From positions 62,001 to 126,000 of the forward strand of contig NZ_WBIN01000008.1 of assembly GCF_009749385.1 (NCBI RefSeq): DNA of 64,000 nt, written 5' to 3'. This document shows, piece after piece, positions 34,682 to 43,417 of the stretch. Within the stretch, counting starts at the first letter, position 1. The number at the start of each line of letters is the position of its first letter. The notes under the pieces are model-generated. The model saw nothing but the letters and a program-made list of their open reading frames with translations. It had not been told where the DNA came from and ran no database searches. The DNA is from Agromyces allii (GTDB taxonomy: Bacteria; Actinomycetota; Actinomycetes; Actinomycetales; Microbacteriaceae). The translations under genes were made by a program, and so were the position numbers.

Positions 34682-35546
34682 GTCGCATGCGCCCACATGG
34701 GCGAGGCTATGGCGCAAGAGCGAAAGCCTCTGGAATTCGTTCGTCGCTGGCCCCCGACTCCTTCGGGCTGGTAGGCAGGTCGGTAGGGGAATTCCAGGCC
34801 TGGATCGTTCCAACCCCGTCATCGTCAGCCTCACGACCCACGGAAACCGGTTCGAGACGGTGCACTTAGTTATTGGGTCCATCCTGTGCGGTCGCGTTCG
34901 ACCCGGCAGATTGGTCCTCTGGATAGATGACGAGACACTTCTCCGGAACACTTCGGAACAGCTCAGGTCGCTGGTCGCAGCGGGCGTGGAGATCAAACTC
35001 ACGGACAACTTCGGCCCGCATACCAAGTACTATCCGACGTTGATCGACCCGGCCTTCCAAGCTGAATCAGTACTGGTCACCGCCGATGACGACATCTTGT
35101 ACCCACCATGGTGGCTCTCTCGATTACTGCGTGCCTATGATTCAGCCCCCGATCTCATCCATTGTCACCGAGCTCATCGCATCGGAGTTGGCGAAGGCGA
35201 ACGATTCCAGCCCTACAACACTTGGGCGCCGTGCGTCGGCAGGCGCATCTCCAACAAGAATTTTGCAACGGGAGTCTCTGGCGTCCTATACCCCCCTGTG
35301 ATGCTCCGCGCACTGAAGGCCGCTGCAACAGGGTTCCGCGATCGCGCCCCGTCCGCAGACGACATCTGGATCAATTTCGTCGCTCATCAAGCCGGAATCC
35401 CTGTTCGTCAAGCTGGGGTGTTCGCACGCCATTTCCCTTTCGTGCCTGGCTCCCAAGCGTCGGGCCTTTACGTGACGAACGTTGCTGAAGCACAGAACGA
35501 CGTACAGATCGCACGTACCTACGGGCCACGTTTACTGCGGAACTGA
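34671..35546 (+). CDS. Putative glycosyltransferase with DDD motif
   Basis: 291 residues. It shows NPVIVSLTTHGNRFETVHLV (about 50-70), RLVLWIDDE near 85 and VTADDDILYPPWW near 135, a GT-A-like fold with a probable DxD metal site. The pattern (short Thr/Ser-rich strand, LW-x-DDE, later DDD) is that of poorly described glycosyltransferases in capsule loci. The ATG at 34671 lies inside the 3' end of the pyruvyl transferase gene (11-bp overlap), and it is the last gene of the trio. A GTG at 34662 is possible. Confidence 0.72.
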   Translation: MNPRSHAPTWARLWRKSESLWNSFVAGPRLLRAGRQVGRGIPGLDRSNPVIVSLTTHGNRFETVHLVIGSILCGRVRPGRLVLWIDDETLLRNTSEQLRSLVAAGVEIKLTDNFGPHTKYYPTLIDPAFQAESVLVTADDDILYPPWWLSRLLRAYDSAPDLIHCHRAHRIGVGEGERFQPYNTWAPCVGRRISNKNFATGVSGVLYPPVMLRALKAAATGFRDRAPSADDIWINFVAHQAGIPVRQAGVFARHFPFVPGSQASGLYVTNVAEAQNDVQIARTYGPRLLRN

Positions 35547-35683
35547 GTTTCGATATGCGCTACAGATCGAAAACTCCGCGAACAGTCGGCCGCCTCAGAG
35601 CGAGAGATGTCGCCCAACCAAGTACCACGAAGCTCCGCGAGCGGGCACAAGCACTTGGTTCGGGCGACCCACCCCCTGCACAA

Positions 35684-36925
35684 TCATGGCGCGTAGCGCG
35701 GCTCGGCCTCGCCCTTCAACTTGTGTGGCACCGATTCCCGTGATGAGTCGATCATCCAACGACCGAGGAGAACCAGGATTGGAATCTGGAAAACAGTGTT
35801 CAGATTGCCGAAATTGTTGCTGAAGATCATCAGCACGGCACATTGATACGAAACGATGAATGACAGGCCGCCCGCCATGTCTTTCGCCCGTGCCAGCAAG
35901 AGTGCCGAAAACAGGCTGATCGCAACGGTGAATAGGAAGACGCCAACTAGGCCGGCCTCGACCAGGGGCACGATGTAGCCCGTGGAGATATTGAAGCTGC
36001 TTGTCAGCAGCCATGGCGCGGTGGAGTAGGCGGTACCGCCTTCCACATCCACCTGCGATGACCCTTCGAACGCACTAGGCAGCAGGCCTGAGAACGCCTT
36101 CCATGGAAATGGTGCATCACCCGCATACCCATGCGCATAGGCGTTCTGCCAGTTGGCAATCGGTGTCACAAGATACGAGTAGAACCACACGAATGCATCC
36201 GGCACCCAGTCCGGGCCGCTGTACGCAAGCTTCTCCTTGATTCCTACTCCGGCCGACGACCGGAAATCACCCAAGAAGCCGAACAAGAACACAAGCGCCA
36301 GGATGGCCGCTCCCCATCGGATCATGTGAGCGAAGCTGGCGCGAATAACGCGCCTCGCGAGAAGCAGCAATACAAGCTGAATCGCAAGTATGATCAGGTG
36401 TTTTCTCCCGATGATGAGGATCATCCAGAAGACAATCACCAACGTGTAGGGGCCTATCGGTTGTCGCCCTTGGTTCAGTCGGACGGCCTGCTCGATCAGG
36501 GCGATGGCACAGGCCATGGCAAGAAGCAGGCCGTGAATCGACGTGACTCCGAACTGGAGGTAATCAGAATTCTGACCCAATAGAGAGCGCACCAGCGGCG
36601 GAGTACCTTCCAGTGCGATCTCGGCGACAGCGATCGCAATCCATACCCAGAACACCTGACGGAACAGAGGCGTGAGCCTGTTGCCAACTGACAGCGCGCG
36701 ATCAAGGCGCAGCCGGTCAGGCCGACCCGACAACAACCTTCCGCCGAGCAGGGTGAAGCCAACCACAGTCCCAAGCACAACGACGATCACGAACGGGAGC
36801 AGGGCGGCTACCGGTTCCGTAATGTACGCGCTCCACCGAACGCCGTACAGCACGGAAACTCCAACCCAAACGCACGTGACGGCCGATACATACCCCGGAA
36901 GTGCGAGAGTTCGGATCCTCCTCAT
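35684..36925 (-). CDS. Oligosaccharide repeat-unit polymerase, Wzy-like (locus 2)
   Basis: 413 residues with about 11-12 membrane helices and a long central loop (WVPDAFVWFYSYLVTPIANW to TAYSTAPWLLTSS). This is the layout of the O-antigen polymerase/EpsG-like group, in which catalysis occurs on the outer face. It should polymerise the locus 2 repeat unit. The start at ATG 36925 has GGAGAG at good spacing. It is the last gene of the long minus-strand operon that starts with the BY-kinase. It converges on the DDD glycosyltransferase gene, with 137 bp between. Confidence 0.85.
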   Translation of the reverse strand: MRRIRTLALPGYVSAVTCVWVGVSVLYGVRWSAYITEPVAALLPFVIVVVLGTVVGFTLLGGRLLSGRPDRLRLDRALSVGNRLTPLFRQVFWVWIAIAVAEIALEGTPPLVRSLLGQNSDYLQFGVTSIHGLLLAMACAIALIEQAVRLNQGRQPIGPYTLVIVFWMILIIGRKHLIILAIQLVLLLLARRVIRASFAHMIRWGAAILALVFLFGFLGDFRSSAGVGIKEKLAYSGPDWVPDAFVWFYSYLVTPIANWQNAYAHGYAGDAPFPWKAFSGLLPSAFEGSSQVDVEGGTAYSTAPWLLTSSFNISTGYIVPLVEAGLVGVFLFTVAISLFSALLLARAKDMAGGLSFIVSYQCAVLMIFSNNFGNLNTVFQIPILVLLGRWMIDSSRESVPHKLKGEAEPRYAP

Positions 36926-37113
36926 TACCGACTCTCCTCGCCGCACTGGCCGATCACGCATCAGCGACTCCCCGGTAGCGCCGGAAACTCTGGAGACGGC
37001 GCGAAGCACGCATGAGTCCTGAATTCATCCGTGCACACACCAGCCTCGAGAATGCCAATGCGCTCAGAGAACATCGATCCAACGCTCGAACAACGTCATT
37101 GCGATCGATCATG
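36926..37113 (-). other. 188-bp gap inside the locus 2 operon
   Basis: This lies between the GT2 stop (37114) and the Wzy start. It is the only sizeable spacer in an otherwise overlapping minus-strand operon. I see no gene or strong hairpin in it, and it may carry an internal promoter for wzy. Confidence 0.35.
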
Positions 37114-37893
37114 TCAAATCGCTCGCTTCACAACCGACCGCCGACGATGCCGTACAGCGACGATCTTGCCCGGCGAGTATGCCCGAACGAAAAGGCGAGC
37201 CAACGCCACGGGATCTCGGCGAAGCACCCTCATGTGTTTCGCCAGAATGAGTCGGAGGCTACGTTGGCGTGCGCCAGAAGGTCCCTCCGAGATACTGTCG
37301 TCTTGTCGGTAGAGCGTGGCACCGCTGATCGGAATGTGCACGAACTTCACGTCGGCGGCAATAAGGGTCAGCCAAAGGTCCCAATCTTGGAATCGCGGAA
37401 GCGAAACGTCGAACGGATTGCCTTGCGCCAGGTGAGTGGGCAGCAACGCCGTTTGGGTGGACGCAATGTTTCGGCGAAGTAGGGTGCGCACCGCGTCGGA
37501 GACCGGGGCGTCCGGGACCAGCTCTACAGTTCCAGATCGGAAAACCACCGTGTGGGATGTGAATACAACCCGATCGTTCGCAGCGAAGGGCAGTATCGCT
37601 TCGAGAAGTTCTGGATCCCATTCATCATCGGAATCCAGAAACGCTATCCAGGCTCCCTTCGCAACGGCGACGCCACGGTTGCGTGCACTGGGCGCGCCAG
37701 CGTTGTCCTGCCTGATGTAGCTGACACGCTCATCCCGGCGGCGCTCCACCACCACGCCAGTGTCATCAGTAGACCCATCATCGACCACGATCAGTTCGAG
37801 TTCTCGGTAGGTCTGAGACAGCACGCTATCGATTGCCCGGTCAAGCAAATGCCCACGATTGAACGTCGGGATAACGACGCTGATGAGCGTCAT
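37114..37893 (-). CDS. Glycosyltransferase family 2
   Basis: 259 residues. The core reads MTLISVVIPTFNRGHLLDRA, VVDDGSTDDT and FLDSDDEWDPE (the DxD site near residue 88), with QDWDLWLTL near 170 as the catalytic region. It is short for a complete GT2 but ends naturally. ATG 37893 overlaps the upstream GT2 stop by 4 bp. It lies in the low-GC part of the operon. Confidence 0.9.
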   Translation of the reverse strand: MTLISVVIPTFNRGHLLDRAIDSVLSQTYRELELIVVDDGSTDDTGVVVERRRDERVSYIRQDNAGAPSARNRGVAVAKGAWIAFLDSDDEWDPELLEAILPFAANDRVVFTSHTVVFRSGTVELVPDAPVSDAVRTLLRRNIASTQTALLPTHLAQGNPFDVSLPRFQDWDLWLTLIAADVKFVHIPISGATLYRQDDSISEGPSGARQRSLRLILAKHMRVLRRDPVALARLFVRAYSPGKIVAVRHRRRSVVKRAI

Positions 37894-38804
37894 CTTGCTC
37901 TCCGAACGACGCGCTGCACCGATGCGACTGCGCTCGTGGTGGCGAATCGAGCCCAAACTCCACCACTGACGAGTGCATCCTCAATGAAATGGCGCTTGCT
38001 CGCGTGGTCGCGGTAGAACACGAGCATGCTTCTGTGGAAGTGGTAGTTCTGTCGCAGCGGTCGTCGACCACTCGTGCTGCCGCCCTTCAAATGATGTGCA
38101 ATGACTCGGCCGTCGTATACAACTCGCCACCCTTCGCGATGGAACCGAGCACACCAGTCGAGATCCTCTCCATACATCCAATACCTCTCGTCAAGGAGGC
38201 CGACATCCAGTAGCGCCGCGGACCGAACGAGCATGAACGCGCCGTTCACGGCGTCGACGTCCGCGAAGTCCAGTTCTCCAACATCTGGACGTGTGTAGTT
38301 CGAGCCTGTCCGACCAATTGCTTTCAGGGCGAAGTACTTGAGTGCTGTGGTCGGCGAGGGGAACGAACGCTTCGCGGCATGATCGAGCGTTCCGTCTCTC
38401 GTCAGAAGACGACAGCCGAGGACACCGATCGTGGCATCGCGTTCCATGACACCAATCAAGTGGTCAAGTGTCCCTGATTCGAGGCGAGTATCAGGGTTAA
38501 GCACAAGAACGTACGGCGACGATGTCAGGCGAAGCGCCACGTTGTTCGCAACAGAAAATCCGTCATTGCTTCCGCGAGCAATCAATTCAACGAGAGGATA
38601 CTTTGACCGAACGACTTCAACGGTGTCGTCGGGCGAGGCATTGTCAACGACGAACACCCGCATCGGCACTTGGGGTCGGTGTTCGAAGAGACTGTCAAGA
38701 CACACTTGGATCAGGTCTCGGCTTGCGAAGGTCACGATGATCACGTCGAGCGCCACGGATACCGACGAAGCCTCACCCGAACGTTGTGTCTTCTGAGCCA
38801 CCAT
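37890..38804 (-). CDS. Glycosyltransferase family 2 (rhamnosyltransferase-like)
   Basis: 304 residues. It shows LDVIIVTFASRDLIQVCLDS, VVDNASPDDT, VLNPDTRLESGTL and the long conserved stretch NGAFMLVRSAALLDVGLLDE followed by YGEDLDWC. These mark the branch of GT2 that includes rhamnosyl- and galactofuranosyltransferases, although no dTDP-rhamnose genes are in the window. Its ATG directly follows the phosphoglycosyltransferase stop with no spacer. This is the point where base composition falls. Confidence 0.9.
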   Translation of the reverse strand: MVAQKTQRSGEASSVSVALDVIIVTFASRDLIQVCLDSLFEHRPQVPMRVFVVDNASPDDTVEVVRSKYPLVELIARGSNDGFSVANNVALRLTSSPYVLVLNPDTRLESGTLDHLIGVMERDATIGVLGCRLLTRDGTLDHAAKRSFPSPTTALKYFALKAIGRTGSNYTRPDVGELDFADVDAVNGAFMLVRSAALLDVGLLDERYWMYGEDLDWCARFHREGWRVVYDGRVIAHHLKGGSTSGRRPLRQNYHFHRSMLVFYRDHASKRHFIEDALVSGGVWARFATTSAVASVQRVVRRAR

Positions 38805-40268
38805 TTAGAACGCCCCATCCTTCGTGGCCACCGCGCGCGCAGTCCGCCACAAGATCGCGACATCACCAGTGATTGACCAGTTCTCCACGTAATACAAATC
38901 GAGACGGACGCTCTCTTCCCAGCTCAAGTTCGAGCGGCCGCTCACCTGCCAAAGCCCTGTCATTCCGGGCTGTACGAAGAGGCGACGGCCGGCGGTCCGG
39001 TCATAGAGCTCGACCTCAGCACGGCGCTGCGGCCTCGGACCGACCAAACTCATGGTGCCGTGCAGCACGTTGAAGAGTTGGGGCAGTTCGTCGAACGAGT
39101 ACTTGCGCAGCACCTTGCCGACCCGCGTCACGCGCGGGTCGTCCCTCACCTTGAAGAGCGGCTGCGTGTCGGCGCCGTTCTGGGCGAGGAGGCCGGCGAG
39201 TTCCACATCGGCGCCGTCGGTCATCGATCGGAACTTCAACATCGTGAATGGCTTGTGCTTGAGGCCGACCCGCTCCTGCCGATAGAAGACTGGCCCCGGC
39301 GACGAAGCCTTCACGAGCACGGCAAGAACGAAGAACAGTGGCGACAGCACGACCACGAGTCCGAAGCCGACGATCAGGTCGAACGCGCGCTTGGCGACGA
39401 GTTTACGACCTTCGAACTTCGGAGTCTCGACGTGCATAAGTGGCAGACCTGCGACAGGGCGGGTGTGGATACGTGGGCCGCCGATGTCAATGAGGCTCGG
39501 GGCGACGACCAGATGTTCGGCGCCCGGAATCAGGCCCCAGCTGAGTTCGCGGACGCGCTCGGGGCCGAGTTCGTCGGCACTCGTAATCACGACCGTGTCC
39601 GCACCGAAGTCGCGCATCACGGCGAGCGCATGTTCGACGCCGTACTCGACGGGAATCGTCGTGCCGGGCAGGTACGGCGCTCCGTGCCCGGGCACGCAGG
39701 CCCCCGCGACCTGATAGCCCGCCTCCGGCATGCGTTCGAACTCGCGCGCGATCAGGGCGACGGAGGCCTCGGACCCGACCAGCAGCACCCGCGATGAGTA
39801 CTCGCCGCGCTTGCGCATCACGCCCAGCCATTGGCGCCACATCCATCGGGAGAAGATGAGCACGATCACGCCCAAGGGGAACGAGATGAGGATGTACCCA
39901 CGCCCGATGTCGATCTTGAAGAGGAATGCGACGATCGCAACGAGCCCGAACAGTCGAAGCGTCGCATCCGCCACTCCGCGGTACTCCTGTGTGCCGAGGC
40001 CGAGAACGCGAGCCGACCGGGTGTCGTAGAGCTCGAGCGCGACCATCCAGGCAGCGACGATCACGAAAGACATGACCGTATAGCTGATCGTGATGTCGTC
40101 GCGCGAGCCACTGAACCCCGGCGTGTTGTAGTCGATGCCGACCCACGCGATCTGCGTGCCGAAGACGACCCACAACAGCACGAGCAGGTCGGTGATGCGC
40201 ACGCGCGACGCGAGCTTCGACGACCACGCCGAGGTGGTCATGGTCGCGGCGGCATAGAACCTGCGCAT
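38805..40268 (-). CDS. Undecaprenyl-phosphate sugar phosphotransferase, EPS initiation (locus 2)
   Basis: 487 residues, the same family and layout as the gene at 447: four to five N-terminal membrane helices (about 25-130), a central domain with RVLLVGSEASVALIA, and the C-terminal PF02397 domain with YRQERVG, FRSM, ELPQLFNVL, SLVGPRPQRRAE and GLWQVSGRSNL. It starts with an ATG overlapping the upstream stop (TGATG). GC content falls along the gene from about 65% near 39600 to about 55% near 38900. The conserved catalytic end is a plausible place for cassette exchange by homologous recombination. Confidence 0.93.
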   Translation of the reverse strand: MRRFYAAATMTTSAWSSKLASRVRITDLLVLLWVVFGTQIAWVGIDYNTPGFSGSRDDITISYTVMSFVIVAAWMVALELYDTRSARVLGLGTQEYRGVADATLRLFGLVAIVAFLFKIDIGRGYILISFPLGVIVLIFSRWMWRQWLGVMRKRGEYSSRVLLVGSEASVALIAREFERMPEAGYQVAGACVPGHGAPYLPGTTIPVEYGVEHALAVMRDFGADTVVITSADELGPERVRELSWGLIPGAEHLVVAPSLIDIGGPRIHTRPVAGLPLMHVETPKFEGRKLVAKRAFDLIVGFGLVVVLSPLFFVLAVLVKASSPGPVFYRQERVGLKHKPFTMLKFRSMTDGADVELAGLLAQNGADTQPLFKVRDDPRVTRVGKVLRKYSFDELPQLFNVLHGTMSLVGPRPQRRAEVELYDRTAGRRLFVQPGMTGLWQVSGRSNLSWEESVRLDLYYVENWSITGDVAILWRTARAVATKDGAF

Positions 40269-41218
40269 CACCACGTCGCACCCCCATCGGTCGAGCGCGC
40301 GAGCACTCCCCCGCTCCAAGCCCAGACGATGCCGCCGGATGCCGCGTCGATCACGGTCGACCCCGGTGCAGCGTCGGCATCGAGACAGGCTCCCGGCGCG
40401 CTGACACCTGTCGCGCTCGCGAGGTCGACGTCGGCGATGCGGATGCCGCGGCATCCGTCGCTCGTGAGCGCCACGACGTACCCCGACGGTCCGGCCGCGA
40501 GCGCCACCGCTCCCGTCGCGGTGGCCGCCGCCCAGGTGGCGCCGACATCGGTCGTGACGAACAGCTCCCCCGAGGCGCACAGCACGGCGGCCGAGGTCGG
40601 GGACGAGCCCGCGGCCTGCACGGCGCCCGCCTCGCAGGGCGCCGAGTCGCCGTTCGGTCCGACGACGCGCTCGCCGTCGAGGTACCACGCGGGTTCGACC
40701 TCGCCCGTGGGCTCCCAGTCGTCGCCCTGCACGTAGCTGCGATAGCGGCCGAGGGCGCAGGCCGGGTCGCGGGCGACCATCGTGACGATGTCGCCGTCGC
40801 TCGCTTCGACCGACTGCAGCTCGGTCAGCCCCTCCGTGAAGCCCGCGGTCCATGTTTCACCGCCATCGACCGTCACCTCGATCGTGGCCTCCGCACCCTG
40901 GCATGTGCCCGTTGCGCCCCGGTAGGCGGTGTTCGCGTCGAGCGCGGCGAGCATCACGGTCGGGCGGATGCCGGTGGCGGGCGTCGGCCCGGTCGTCGCA
41001 GTCGCGCTCGAGGCATCCGTCTGTGGCGGCGACCCGGTGGGCAGGGCCGGGAAGGTGGGCAGCACCTCGCGTTGCGGGGTCGACTCCTGGCGCATCGACG
41101 CCAGCGCCCACCAGACGAGCGCTGCGTCGACGAGGACGAACACGACGATCGCCGCGACGGCCCATGGGGCGGTGGCGAGGCGTGCCTGCGGGGAATCCCT
41201 ACGAGCCACCGCGACCAC
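40268..41218 (-). CDS. Membrane-anchored Asp-box (BNR-like) protein ending mid-propeller
   Basis: 316 residues. One N-terminal helix (WAVAAIVVFVLVDAALVWWAL) anchors it, then a Thr/Pro-rich spacer to about residue 85 and an extracytoplasmic domain. Three Asp-box motifs are visible: TVDGGETW, TTDVGATW and STDGGATW, and the protein stops on the Trp of the last. That is too few blades for a full beta-propeller, so it is either truncated or a small sensor/scaffold. It lies between Wzb and the initiating transferase in one operon. The GTG start at 41218 lies inside the phosphatase gene (20-bp overlap). Function unknown. Confidence 0.75.
   Translation of the reverse strand: MVAVARRDSPQARLATAPWAVAAIVVFVLVDAALVWWALASMRQESTPQREVLPTFPALPTGSPPQTDASSATATTGPTPATGIRPTVMLAALDANTAYRGATGTCQGAEATIEVTVDGGETWTAGFTEGLTELQSVEASDGDIVTMVARDPACALGRYRSYVQGDDWEPTGEVEPAWYLDGERVVGPNGDSAPCEAGAVQAAGSSPTSAAVLCASGELFVTTDVGATWAAATATGAVALAAGPSGYVVALTSDGCRGIRIADVDLASATGVSAPGACLDADAAPGSTVIDAASGGIVWAWSGGVLARSTDGGATW
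40441..40456. repeat. Perfect palindromic copy of the GGATGCCGC word
   Basis: It lies inside the Asp-box gene. It is the copy closest to the low-GC cassette on the right, apart from a single half-copy near 40336. Confidence 0.7.
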
Positions 41219-41864
41219 CCGACACCGACGTCGTGGCGAGCGCGGACATGATCGAGTCGACGGCTTCGTCGATCAATCGTCCAGCCTCGTCGTAGACCGC
41301 GTCGGGAGCGCGGTACGGATCGAGGATGTCGTCGTCGTTCGGGTCGGACGGCGGTGGCGCGAGGCCACGGGATCGTGCTGCGGCATCCGTCGCCTGTTGC
41401 AGCCGAGAAGTGATGCCGGGGTGGGCGAGGTCGAGGGTCGATGCGGCGGGGTCGAGACGGGCGGCGATCGAGTCCGGCGGTGCGGCGCCTTCGTCGAGGG
41501 CGCCGTCGGCGGCGAGGAAGTCGAGCACCCGCGCGAACTCGCGCAGGGTGTAGGCGCGGCGGGCAGCCCGCGGCACGAGCTCGGCGACCTTCGCCCGATG
41601 GGCCCGGGTCGCGGTGAGCACGAGGTCGGCGTCGAGCACCGTCTCGGCGGTGAGTTGCCGGGCGGCGTGCCCGGACGGATCGGCGCCGAAGCTCCGCGAG
41701 AGCTCGGCCGCCTCGCGCGTCATCGGTTCACCGGCGAGGGCATTTGTGCCCGCGCTCGAGACCCGCACCTCGTCGAATCCGGCAGCGCTAAGCCGCGCGG
41801 CGAGCACCTGCGCGGCCACGGGAGACCGGCAGATGTTTCCGGTGCACACGACGAGCACGTTCAC
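41199..41864 (-). CDS. Low-molecular-weight protein-tyrosine phosphatase (Wzb-like)
   Basis: 221 residues. The P-loop is VCTGNICRSP with nucleophile Cys7 and Arg13 (CX5R). The general acid Asp lies in DILDPYRAPDAVYDEA near residue 182, later than usual because of a roughly 40-60-residue acidic/Pro-rich insertion; typical members are about 150 residues. It should dephosphorylate the tyrosine tail of the BY-kinase encoded just upstream, which it overlaps by 4 bp (GTG start, GTGA). Together they set chain length or export of the locus 2 polymer. Confidence 0.93.
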   Translation of the reverse strand: MNVLVVCTGNICRSPVAAQVLAARLSAAGFDEVRVSSAGTNALAGEPMTREAAELSRSFGADPSGHAARQLTAETVLDADLVLTATRAHRAKVAELVPRAARRAYTLREFARVLDFLAADGALDEGAAPPDSIAARLDPAASTLDLAHPGITSRLQQATDAAARSRGLAPPPSDPNDDDILDPYRAPDAVYDEAGRLIDEAVDSIMSALATTSVSGGRGGS

Positions 41865-43324
41865 GCGCCGGCCACCGGCTCCTGCTTCGGCGCCGGCGCA
41901 GGCTCTTCCCTCGGGGCGTAGCCGTAGCCGTATCCATAGCCGTAGCCGTATCCGTAGCGCCCGTACCCGTACGCATCGGGTCCCTTGGTCGGGAGCATCG
42001 TGAGCACGATGCCCGAGACCTTCGCGTCGACGTTGTCGAGCACCGAGAACGCGCCGCGCACGTGCCCCTTGTGCGCACGACCGGCCGCGACGACCAGGAT
42101 CGCGCCGCCCGCGGCCCGCGTCAGCACGGCGGCATCGGTGACCGGCAGCAGCGGCGGTGCATCGAAGAGCACCACGTCGAACGCCCGGTTCAGCTCGGTG
42201 ATGGTCTGGGCCATGACCGCCGAGCCGAGCAGCTCGCTCGGATTCGGTGGAACGCGGCCTGCGGGCAGCACGTACATCTGCGTGCGACCCCACGGCTGGA
42301 TCACGTCCTGCAACTCGGCCTTGCCGATGAGCAGGTCGGTCAGGCCGACCGCTCCCTCGATGCCGAGGTACGACGCGACCTTCGGCCGCCGGAGGTCGGC
42401 GTCGACGAGCAGCACCCGCGCACCGGCATCCGCCAACGCGATGGCCAGGTTCGCGGCCGTGGTCGACTTGCCCTCCGACTCGATCGAACTCGTGACCACG
42501 AACGAACGCTCGGGCCGGCCCGCATCGAGGAACTGCAGGTTCGTGCGCAGCGCGCGGAACGACTCCGCGCGCGGCGAATGCGGATCGGCGTGCACGATGA
42601 GCGGGCGGTCCTTGGCCTTCGGGTCGAACACGATGCCGCCGATCACGGGCGTGTCGGTCACCTGCTCGAGGTCGCGCTCGTTGCGGATGCGGGTGTCGAG
42701 CGTCGCCCGCAGCACGGCTGCGCCGACGCCGAGCGCGAGGCCGATCAGGCCGCCCAGCACGATGTTCAGCGGCACGTTCGGACTCACCGGCTTCTGCGGA
42801 ACCGAAGCGTGCTGCACGAGCGTCAGCCGCACGGGCGACGCCGCCGCGGGCTCGGCGTCGGTCCCCGTGCCGTCGGCATCGGCGCCGGTCGTCTCGATGG
42901 CCTCGACGACGTTCGTGAGGCTCTGGGAGACGGCCGTCGCGACCTCCGCCGTGAGCGCCGGATCGCTGTCGGTCACGGTGATCTCGATGAGCGTGGTGTC
43001 GGGAAGGCTGACGGCGGTCACCTCGCGCACCAGCTCATCGCTCGTCATGTCGAGCTGAAGGTCGGCGATCACGGGCAGCAGCACGATCGGTGTCGACACG
43101 AGATCCGCATACGTCTTGACGCGCTGCTGGGTGAAGGTGTTGCCCTGCGCCCGCTCGCCGATCGAGTCGCCGCTCGAGGTCGAGACGAACACCTTCGCCG
43201 AGGAGCTGTACAGCGGCGTCTGCACCATCGAGAAGACGGCGCCCGCTGCGACGCCGAGGAGCGTGAGCAACGCGATCAACACCCAGCTCTGCCGCAAGAT
43301 GCGGATGTAGTCGCGCAATTCCAC
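41861..43324 (-). CDS. Polysaccharide co-polymerase/BY-kinase (Wzc-like tyrosine autokinase)
   Basis: 487 residues. The N-terminal Wzz domain has helices at about 14-33 and 186-206 around an extracytoplasmic loop. The kinase domain has Walker A ESEGKST (282-288), Walker A' VLLVDADLRRP (304-314) and Walker B VVLFDAP (384-390). A tyrosine cluster at 452-469 (GYG repeats, nine Tyr) is the autophosphorylation tail. It is a single-chain form. The GTG start at 43324 is chosen because VELRDYIRILRQSW is the family's N-terminus and a GGGGAC site precedes it. It heads the minus-strand locus 2 operon. Confidence 0.95.
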   Translation of the reverse strand: MELRDYIRILRQSWVLIALLTLLGVAAGAVFSMVQTPLYSSSAKVFVSTSSGDSIGERAQGNTFTQQRVKTYADLVSTPIVLLPVIADLQLDMTSDELVREVTAVSLPDTTLIEITVTDSDPALTAEVATAVSQSLTNVVEAIETTGADADGTGTDAEPAAASPVRLTLVQHASVPQKPVSPNVPLNIVLGGLIGLALGVGAAVLRATLDTRIRNERDLEQVTDTPVIGGIVFDPKAKDRPLIVHADPHSPRAESFRALRTNLQFLDAGRPERSFVVTSSIESEGKSTTAANLAIALADAGARVLLVDADLRRPKVASYLGIEGAVGLTDLLIGKAELQDVIQPWGRTQMYVLPAGRVPPNPSELLGSAVMAQTITELNRAFDVVLFDAPPLLPVTDAAVLTRAAGGAILVVAAGRAHKGHVRGAFSVLDNVDAKVSGIVLTMLPTKGPDAYGYGRYGYGYGYGYGYGYAPREEPAPAPKQEPVAGA

Positions 43325-43417
43325 GTGTTCAGTCCCCGTCCCCACAGCGTGCTGAAACGCGACACGGTTACGCTTGGCCCCGTGGCACCCTCTCAACATG
43401 CCCCGCGGAGTGGGGGT

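Noticed and set aside
27403..38804. Genomic island mobilised by an integrase or insertion sequence
   Set aside because: No transposase, integrase, tRNA attachment site or terminal repeats were seen. Homologous exchange explains the data better.
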